DNA of 31,028 nt. Source: Candidatus Heimdallarchaeota archaeon LC_3. Its GTDB lineage: Archaea > Asgardarchaeota > Heimdallarchaeia > Hodarchaeales > LC-3. Below, piece after piece: positions 26,038-31,028 of this stretch. A program made the position numbers and the translations under genes. How positions within the stretch are numbered: the first letter of the stretch is position 1; every line of letters starts with the position of its first letter. The stretch covers positions 1 through 31,028 of the forward strand of contig MDVS01000063.1 of NCBI GenBank assembly GCA_001940645.1, given 5' to 3'. The notes under the pieces are model-generated. The model was not told the DNA's origin, made no database searches, and saw only the letters and a list, made by a program, of their open reading frames with translations.

Positions 26038-26163
26038 TTAATCCTCTTCTTTATTATTTTGTATAGAATATTTCTTTATTTGAAGCACGATAATATTTCT
26101 GTTTTCTTTATCAGTCTCTTCTTGTAAAAATTCATGAAGCAAACTAATGCCATTTGGATTCAT
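26038..26163 (-). CDS. Putative 41-residue protein
   Basis: An ATG at 26163 starts a short acidic frame of 41 codons (M-N-P-N-G-I-S-L-L-H-E-F-L-Q-E-E-T-D) that stops at 26038, 8 nt before the start of the next gene. It is 48 nt past the M50-like gene. Its closeness to both neighbours and charged helical composition support a real small gene, but its length alone cannot prove it. No family is recognised. Confidence 0.35.
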   Translation of the reverse strand: MNPNGISLLHEFLQEETDKENRNIIVLQIKKYSIQNNKEED

Positions 26164-26211
26164 TTTGATTTACCAGTTATTTTTCATTCATTTTAGGATT
26201 CTTCTTGTTAT

Positions 26212-27507
26212 TCAATAGTAATAACGAATCGAGTATAAATATGAAATAATTCCATATGAAAAATGAAGTCTTAAGGTACTCTCTAAATATGATTTCTTTC
26301 TTCTTCTAATCGATAAAAATTGAGAAAAGAAACGAATCCTCCTATAAGCAAATACTACAAAATCAAGAAAATATAAATAGGACATTAATAACATTATTAT
26401 TATAAAAGTATTAGTAGTAACTAGATTCAAAGATGTAGAGAGTAATAAAAAGAATAGCTTACCAAAGTAATTAATTTGAAGGATAATTAATACACCAACG
26501 AACATGAAAGAAAAAATTATGAATAATCTTATAGTTATTAATACCCGTCGGTTGTAAAGTGTATCCTTCAAAGGAATATTGGCAACTTTTCTAACAAGAT
26601 ACTCAATATATGCTTCACCTAAAGTTGGAAAACCTATCATATCAGCTACCAGTCTGTGTCCATCTGAACCAGTTGATAACAAATTCATGTTCCAAATAAG
26701 GCTAAAAAATACTCTTAAACTAACTACAAGAACAAAAAATGATAGTTGAATGTCTGGGAACATAACTAAAATCATGGTCAAAGAAATCATTTCTGCCCAT
26801 AATCCCCCAAATGAAACTACCATTCGCTGATATAATTTGGGTAAAAATAATAGATCAGGAAGATCAGTGATTCCTTGGAAACGAATCAGTCCACGAATGT
26901 TAATAAAAAATATTCCAGATTGCTTCCTATACATATAATACCAAAAATTATGACCAAATTCATGAATGGGGGTAAAGAAAAACCTTGAAAAATAGAATAT
27001 TGGGAGGATCAATATTATATCAGTATATAGAACACTCCTATTGGTCAATAACACAGTGATTATTGATTGCCCAGAACTAGTCCAGAAACCGATAAGAAAA
27101 ACTAAAGATCCTATTAAAATCAAATGACGGAAAGGAACAAATAATTTTAAGACTTTATCAAATCTTGAAAAATCCATGATTTTCATGATCCGTCCAGGAG
27201 TATCTTCCCAGATTGGAGTAACTTTTTCTTGTTCAACATCTAAATATAATCTTGTAATCCATGATTTATACGAATAATCATCCTCTGGACTATCCCAAGA
27301 TGAATCTAAAGATTTTAAGATATTGATTGTCTCATCAATATCATTATGAATATGATAAGTATAAAGAGAAGTTGTGAGAAAAGGATTTAATTCAATTGAC
27401 AAAATATTATCTAATTTAACCAAATAAGTCTCAGAAAATTTATTATAGCGTGATTGGATTGAGTGGAAAGGAAAAGAATCGGTGAGAAGATAACTCAACG
27501 CAATCAC
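26212..27507 (-). CDS. M50-like intramembrane zinc metalloprotease
   Basis: A 431-residue membrane protein. HEFGH at residues 182-186 follows a hydrophobic helix and is the zinc motif; S281-D282-G283-H284 about 98 residues later matches the second motif (normally N/L-D-G) that supplies the third ligand of site-2 proteases. The spacing and the R-L-V-A-D-M-I-G-F-P that follows resemble the peptide-metalloprotease branch of M50 (Y-x-x-D-x-x-x-x-P). The first 110 residues are cytosolic-looking and could be a PqqD-like module. Helices lie near 125-145, 160-180, 240-270 and after 315. The start is GTG at 27507 with no good ribosome site, 18 nt after the PH-like membrane gene. Cleavage of a membrane-bound substrate is likely; the substrate is not known. 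Confidence 0.7.
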   Translation of the reverse strand: MIALSYLLTDSFPFHSIQSRYNKFSETYLVKLDNILSIELNPFLTTSLYTYHIHNDIDETINILKSLDSSWDSPEDDYSYKSWITRLYLDVEQEKVTPIWEDTPGRIMKIMDFSRFDKVLKLFVPFRHLILIGSLVFLIGFWTSSGQSIITVLLTNRSVLYTDIILILPIFYFSRFFFTPIHEFGHNFWYYMYRKQSGIFFINIRGLIRFQGITDLPDLLFLPKLYQRMVVSFGGLWAEMISLTMILVMFPDIQLSFFVLVVSLRVFFSLIWNMNLLSTGSDGHRLVADMIGFPTLGEAYIEYLVRKVANIPLKDTLYNRRVLITIRLFIIFSFMFVGVLIILQINYFGKLFFLLLSTSLNLVTTNTFIIIMLLMSYLYFLDFVVFAYRRIRFFSQFLSIRRRKKSYLESTLRLHFSYGIISYLYSIRYYY

Positions 27508-27525
27508 GAATAAGATAATTACTTG

Positions 27526-28059
27526 CTAATTCAGCAAGTAGGGCAATGCAACTATTAATATCAGGAAATAGATAATAATTATAGTAATACTCCAATAAAT
27601 TTTTGAGGGATCACGATTTCTTTCTTTGTAAAACCAATAAGCAAGCATTGGAAGGAAACCAAAAAGCATAAATACTATGGAAGTAACATACCATGATTCT
27701 AAAGTGTCTTTATAGTAATTAAGGACAAAAGCTTTTGTAGGTTGATTCTTAACTTCACATAATGATTTATAAAAGTCTTGAACATCAGCATTGCGCTTAG
27801 GAGTACGGACAACATTACCTTGAACAGTTAAGGACCTACCTGAAGTAAATTTTACCTTAACTACGTTAATAGGATAGAAATTTAGAGCATTTTTAATAGA
27901 AAAGTCTTCCACTTCATCTAAAGTAAATAATTCATCTTTAAATTTAATGCCATCCTGATTTACAACTAATTCATCAGGTTTTAGCTTATGCAAAATAATT
28001 CCACTAATTTTTCCGCGTAAAGTATCTTTTTTATTACTAAATTGAACTATACTACTCAT
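27526..28059 (-). CDS. PH-like domain protein with two C-terminal membrane helices
   Basis: A 177-residue protein. Residues 25-105 are a row of beta strands (E-L-V-V-N-Q-D-G-I-K-F, F-T-L-D-E-V-E-D-F-S-I, V-V-K-V-K-F-T-S-G-R-S-L-T-V) ending in a helix V-Q-D-F-Y-K-S-L. This order suits a bacterial PH-type domain, though no motif proves it. Two membrane helices follow (about 123-144 and 153-176). GGTGAT lies about 5 nt before the ATG. The gene is 18 nt before the M50-like protease, and the pair could be enzyme and partner or enzyme and substrate. That pairing is an inference from spacing. Confidence 0.55.
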   Translation of the reverse strand: MSSIVQFSNKKDTLRGKISGIILHKLKPDELVVNQDGIKFKDELFTLDEVEDFSIKNALNFYPINVVKVKFTSGRSLTVQGNVVRTPKRNADVQDFYKSLCEVKNQPTKAFVLNYYKDTLESWYVTSIVFMLFGFLPMLAYWFYKERNRDPSKIYWSITIIIIYFLILIVALPYLLN

Positions 28060-28107
28060 AATATCACCAAAATGTATAAATCATAAAAAATATTTAAGGT
28101 AATGATT

Positions 28108-29496
28108 TTAGAACTCTTCTAATCCGCCTTCTTCTTCAAAGTAATCCTCAAAGGTAGCAGAACATGATAATTTGTCTGCATCAATACCTTCAAGATCAGT
28201 GATACGACCTTCAACAGAGATAGTTGGACCAGCATATTCTTTACCTTCCCAATTACTCCAATCAATGGTCACACGATCACCAGTAATTATACCACCCCAA
28301 TAACTTAGAGCAGTAGTATCAAAGAAAGCGTATTGACCAGTATATTTCTTATCACTTGTGGGATCCATTTCGATAAATTCTCCTGTATCTTCATCTAGAA
28401 GAATAGGTATTTCCCAAGGAGATAAAATCCATTTACCTTTGTGATTGACAGGCATAGGATTTTTCTCAGTCATACCATAACCATCAAGAAGATTTTCAGG
28501 TCTTACACCGAAGAACTTACAGATGGCTTCCTTATGATTAGGGGGAAGTTGAGCACCTTTTAATCCACCACCGATGGAAATAATAGAGTCGGGAGCAAAT
28601 AAGTTGTTATATCCCTTAGGGAGATAGGTCAAAGCAAGCTTGGCAGCTAATGGTTCTGGACCAAAGAAGAATATTCGCTGGTCACGATATTTCTCAACAG
28701 CATCTTCAATGAAATTTTTCATCCATTTTCCTAAAACTTTGTTACCAATACCAGTCATGGCTTTAGCTTTCATTTTCTTCAGACCTGAAATTGATCCTTC
28801 ACGAAGTTGTTTTCTAGTAAGAGCCTGACTACGTTGTCTATCAGCTGACATTATACCTGGCATAGCATAGTGAATTTGTCCTTCAGGAGCTAAGATGGTA
28901 GCAAATTTGTTCAATCCTCTAATCATAGCTGTCCTTCCTTCCTTAAATAACAACATGAGGACAGGGATAGTCCCCATTTCTTCCTTTTTGATTTCATATC
29001 CTGCAATACCAAGATGATAAATGATTTTATCAAATAACTCAAATTCTTCTGGAGCTTTGGGCAAAAAAGATGGTTTACCACCAGTTCCCGAACTATGAGT
29101 AACAAAGAAACCAGCTTCATCTAGACAGTCTAACCAACCATCAATAGATTTAACACCTGTAACATCTACTTGAGTAAAATCATAAGTAGATAAGGAGGAT
29201 AACCAGTTATTCATCTTATCCCATTTGTTATCTGAAATGTAAGTCTCAGAATAGATCTTGTAGGTACTGTGGGCAAATAATAATGGGACAATATCCTTTT
29301 CAGAGTTTATTTCAGAGATACCTTTATCAACAGCTGCACGATTAAGGACTTTGATCTTAGGCATAAGATTATTAAAACGCTTTTTTAGTGTAGCTAGTTG
29401 TAAAGGATAGTATTCCGAATACGGAATCATCATTGCATCTTTAGGATCACGATCTAATAGATCAGTGACCTGTTTTGCTTCTAAAATTGTAGTCAT
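28108..29496 (-). CDS. Adenylate-forming enzyme related to LuxE acyl-protein synthetase / phenylacetate-CoA ligase
   Basis: A 462-residue protein if translated from ATG at 29496 (AGGAAG 9 nt upstream); a TTG at 29559 would add 21 poor residues. It has the ATP-binding loop H-S-S-G-T-G-G-K-P-S at 134-143 and the A5-like L-D-G-Y-G-M-T-E-K-N-P-M, marks of the adenylate-forming superfamily. The later T-G-D-R-V motif gives the A7 Asp. The order and size fit LuxE-type enzymes, which activate a fatty acid as an acyl-AMP and may pass it to a protein Cys. There are no membrane segments. It is first in the minus-strand cluster of PH-like protein, M50-like protease and three small genes; a likely divergent promoter lies upstream. 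The acyl substrate is not known. Confidence 0.8.
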   Translation of the reverse strand: MTTILEAKQVTDLLDRDPKDAMMIPYSEYYPLQLATLKKRFNNLMPKIKVLNRAAVDKGISEINSEKDIVPLLFAHSTYKIYSETYISDNKWDKMNNWLSSLSTYDFTQVDVTGVKSIDGWLDCLDEAGFFVTHSSGTGGKPSFLPKAPEEFELFDKIIYHLGIAGYEIKKEEMGTIPVLMLLFKEGRTAMIRGLNKFATILAPEGQIHYAMPGIMSADRQRSQALTRKQLREGSISGLKKMKAKAMTGIGNKVLGKWMKNFIEDAVEKYRDQRIFFFGPEPLAAKLALTYLPKGYNNLFAPDSIISIGGGLKGAQLPPNHKEAICKFFGVRPENLLDGYGMTEKNPMPVNHKGKWILSPWEIPILLDEDTGEFIEMDPTSDKKYTGQYAFFDTTALSYWGGIITGDRVTIDWSNWEGKEYAGPTISVEGRITDLEGIDADKLSCSATFEDYFEEEGGLEEF

Positions 29497-29656
29497 GTTT
29501 TGTTTCTTCCTGTAAGCTGTGATTATTTGATAATTACTACCAAAAGGCAAGCTTACCAATAATAACTTGTGGGGTTTAAATAACCAAAAAGTATATATAC
29601 AAGAAGAAATAATTATATAAAAATGAATTATATATAATTTAAGGTGTATTTATACA
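29497..29656. promoter_or_regulatory. Divergent promoter region with an AT palindrome
   Basis: This 160-bp gap serves the adenylate-forming gene on the minus strand and the AbrB-like gene on the plus strand. On the minus strand a TTTAAA-type box lies near 29574-29582; TATATATAC is at 29592-29600. AATTATATATAATT (29626-29639) is a perfect 14-bp palindrome just before the AbrB-like gene, with a matching half-site AATTATATA at 29611-29619. This would suit an autoregulator. Confidence 0.4.
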
Positions 29657-30103
29657 GTGGAAAGAATAACAAAAGAACAAAAAATTATTCAGATGACCAG
29701 ATCGAAGGTGGTCTATCTACCAAAGATTGTAGAAAAATATGGGTTTTCTTCAAATCAACCGATTTTGGTCACAATAGAAAAAAATAAAATAATTATTGAA
29801 CCACAAAAGCTGTATAAATCACGAATAAAAGTGATTAGAGAAGAAAATGGTGCATATAAAGTGATTCCATTCGAAAAAGGAGAAGAAAAGCTCTCGACAC
29901 AATTGGAGGATCTAGAGACTCTTACTCAAGGACAAAAAGTAATATCTTTTGCAAAAGATCACAAAAATAATAAGATCTTTATGTATTATTTAATAATAAA
30001 TGAAAAAAAAGAGATTCTTCAACAAATAAAGGGAAATTATGTGTCAGTATTAGCAATGGAAGATATGAAAAAAGGAAAAGCACCAGAATACTATATCTCA
30101 TAA
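29657..30103 (+). CDS. SpoVT/AbrB-like DNA-binding protein with C-terminal extension
   Basis: A 148-residue protein. Residues 10-52 fit a swapped-hairpin AbrB fold: I-Q-M-T-R-S-K-V-V-Y-L-P-K-I-V, then the loop Y-G-F-S-S-N-Q-P and the strand I-L-V-T-I-E-K-N-K-I-I-I-E-P. The C-terminal 90 residues (two or three strands, then I-F-M-Y-Y-L-I) are not recognised and may bind a partner or ligand. The start is GTG at 29657 with AAGGTG 10 nt upstream; ATG at 29693 would cut the fold and is less likely. The 3' end from 29985 on is the first copy of the tandem repeat, so this gene is the only complete copy of the repeated tail. A divergent promoter with a palindrome lies in front. Confidence 0.65.
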   Translation: MERITKEQKIIQMTRSKVVYLPKIVEKYGFSSNQPILVTIEKNKIIIEPQKLYKSRIKVIREENGAYKVIPFEKGEEKLSTQLEDLETLTQGQKVISFAKDHKNNKIFMYYLIINEKKEILQQIKGNYVSVLAMEDMKKGKAPEYYIS

Positions 30104-30274
30104 ATAACATATAATATGGATATAAGATAACAATAGAAGCTTTTTTCATAAAACTGGAAGACTCATTCTGAGCAATTAATGGTCTTAATTTCTTCCTCCT
30201 GAATCTAAATCTAAATCTAATATTTCTAAATATTTAGGGAGATTAATTAAAAATTAATTTACAATTTATAATTC

Positions 30275-30481
30275 AATAATGTTAAATACTATATTGATTC
30301 TGAAATTATGATTCTAATCAAAATAAATAATTATATGAATATATTAATGTTGGTTATCGTCTATCAAGCCTGTGAAGGTCGATAGGTTAAATGGGGATAG
30401 TACGAATAATTAAATATTCATATAATTATTTATTTTGATTAGAATCATAATTTCAGAATCAATATAGTATTTAACATTATT
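30275..30481. repeat. Perfect 68-bp inverted repeat around a 71-bp loop (first copy)
   Basis: The left arm (30275-30342) and the right arm (30414-30481) are exact reverse complements; pairing stops at the next base on both sides. The loop (30343-30413) is less AT-rich and contains CTATC and GATAG at 30361-30365 and 30381-30385, which can form a small inner hairpin. The right arm ends on the repeat junction. Candidates are a miniature transposable element, a replication-associated hairpin, or an amplification chimera. Confidence 0.9.
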
Positions 30482-30594
30482 TAATAATAAATGAAAAAAA
30501 AGAGATTCTTCAACAAATAAAGGGAAATTATGTGTCAGTATTAGCAATGGAAGATATGAAAAAAGGAAAAGCACCAGAATACTATATCTCATAA
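30476..30594 (+). pseudogene. Duplicated C-terminal fragment of the AbrB-like gene
   Basis: This piece repeats the last 119 bp of the AbrB-like gene (39 codons, ending in E-Y-Y-I-S and stop) but has no start or N-terminal part. It is directly joined to the right arm of the first inverted repeat. A third, partial copy starts at 30967. It is not a separate gene. Confidence 0.85.
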
Positions 30595-30765
30595 ATAACA
30601 TATAATATGGATATAAGATAACAATAGAAGCTTTTTTCATAAAACTGGAAGACTCATTCTGAGCAATTAATGGTCTTAATTTCTTCCTCCTGAATCTAAA
30701 TCTAAATCTAATATTTCTAAATATTTAGGGAGATTAATTAAAAATTAATTTACAATTTATAATTC

Positions 30766-30972
30766 AATAATGTTAAATACTATATTGATTCTGAAATTAT
30801 GATTCTAATCAAAATAAATAATTATATGAATATATTAATGTTGGTTATCGTCTATCAAGCCTGTGAAGGTCGATAGGTTAAATGGGGATAGTACGAATAA
30901 TTAAATATTCATATAATTATTTATTTTGATTAGAATCATAATTTCAGAATCAATATAGTATTTAACATTATT
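30766..30972. repeat. Perfect 68-bp inverted repeat (second copy)
   Basis: The same arms and loop as the first copy, shifted by exactly 491 bp: left arm 30766-30833, right arm 30905-30972. No differences from the first copy are seen. Confidence 0.88.
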
Positions 30973-31028
30973 TAATAATAAATGAAAAAAAAGAGATTCT
31001 TCAACAAATAAAGGGAAATTATGTGTCA

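Larger units (their letters stand above)
29985..31028 (+). repeat. Exact 491-bp tandem repeat, two full copies and part of a third, running off the window
   Basis: Copies lie at 29985-30475, 30476-30966 and 30967-31028 (window end). I compared the ends and several interior stretches and saw no differences. Each unit holds the last 119 bp of the AbrB-like gene, about 170 bp of plain intergenic sequence, and one large inverted repeat. The junction shows a 6-bp microhomology, ATTATT, shared between the inverted repeat end and the gene. Perfect identity points to a recent duplication or to an assembly artefact at a contig end. Confidence 0.9.

Noticed and set aside
30410..30640. Minus-strand 76-codon frame across the first repeat junction
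   Set aside because: It spans an inverted repeat arm and the antisense of the AbrB-like gene tail, with low-complexity hydrophobic content, so it is a by-product of the repeat.
29985..31028. CRISPR array as an explanation of the repeats
   Set aside because: The repeats are 491 bp, directly adjacent with no unique spacers, and no cas gene is in the window.
1..31028. tRNA or rRNA genes
   Set aside because: TTCGAA-like segments, as near 4728, fall inside coding genes and no acceptor stem or cloverleaf could be built by eye.

Overview
The window is strongly AT-rich and looks archaeal, most likely an Asgard (Promethearchaeota) genome or a close relative. Genes are short and closely packed, promoters have TATA-like boxes, and start codons include GTG and TTG. 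The gene content mixes archaeal proteins (a PAN-type proteasomal ATPase, PIN/ribbon-helix-helix toxin-antitoxin, zinc-ribbon CBS proteins) with strongly eukaryote-like ones: a full-length actin-family protein, and a cyclophilin that follows human cyclophilin A residue for residue. The lineage is an inference from these genes; there is no rRNA or tRNA in the window to place it.

Layout. Positions 1-475 hold a VapBC-type pair (PIN toxin cut by the window edge). Next are an M32 carboxypeptidase with a symmetric operator-like site around its TATA box, a DUF4037 nucleotidyltransferase-fold protein and an ICMT-like membrane methyltransferase. From 4.5 to 11.5 kb runs one operon: PadR regulator, HAAS/RDD-like membrane protein, a 1101-residue double-FtsX permease, and two different ABC ATPases, the second fused to about 380 residues of unrecognised sequence. 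Oligopeptidase B follows. From 13.7 to 14.6 kb lies a decayed SAM-methyltransferase gene, then a small winged-helix protein and an overlapping pair of CBS-domain genes.

The 16-25 kb stretch holds the actin homologue, a decayed small gene, a BAX-inhibitor-1 family membrane protein, a Nudix hydrolase, a large membrane protein with an extracytoplasmic domain that I do not recognise, an EamA transporter, the PAN ATPase and the cyclophilin. From 25.2 to 29.5 kb a minus-strand cluster contains a LuxE/adenylate-forming enzyme, a PH-like two-helix membrane protein, an M50-like intramembrane metalloprotease and three small proteins; one of these looks like an orphan N-cap of an Asgard leucine-rich-repeat protein. 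This is the least explained gene neighbourhood here.

The right end has a divergent AbrB/SpoVT-like regulator whose 3' end is caught in an exact 491-bp tandem duplication that runs off the window. Each unit contains a perfect 68-bp inverted repeat around a 71-bp loop. This may be a real element or an assembly artefact at a contig end. Decayed genes at two places and the repeat at the end point to local genome turnover; most other genes are intact, full-length and ordinary.
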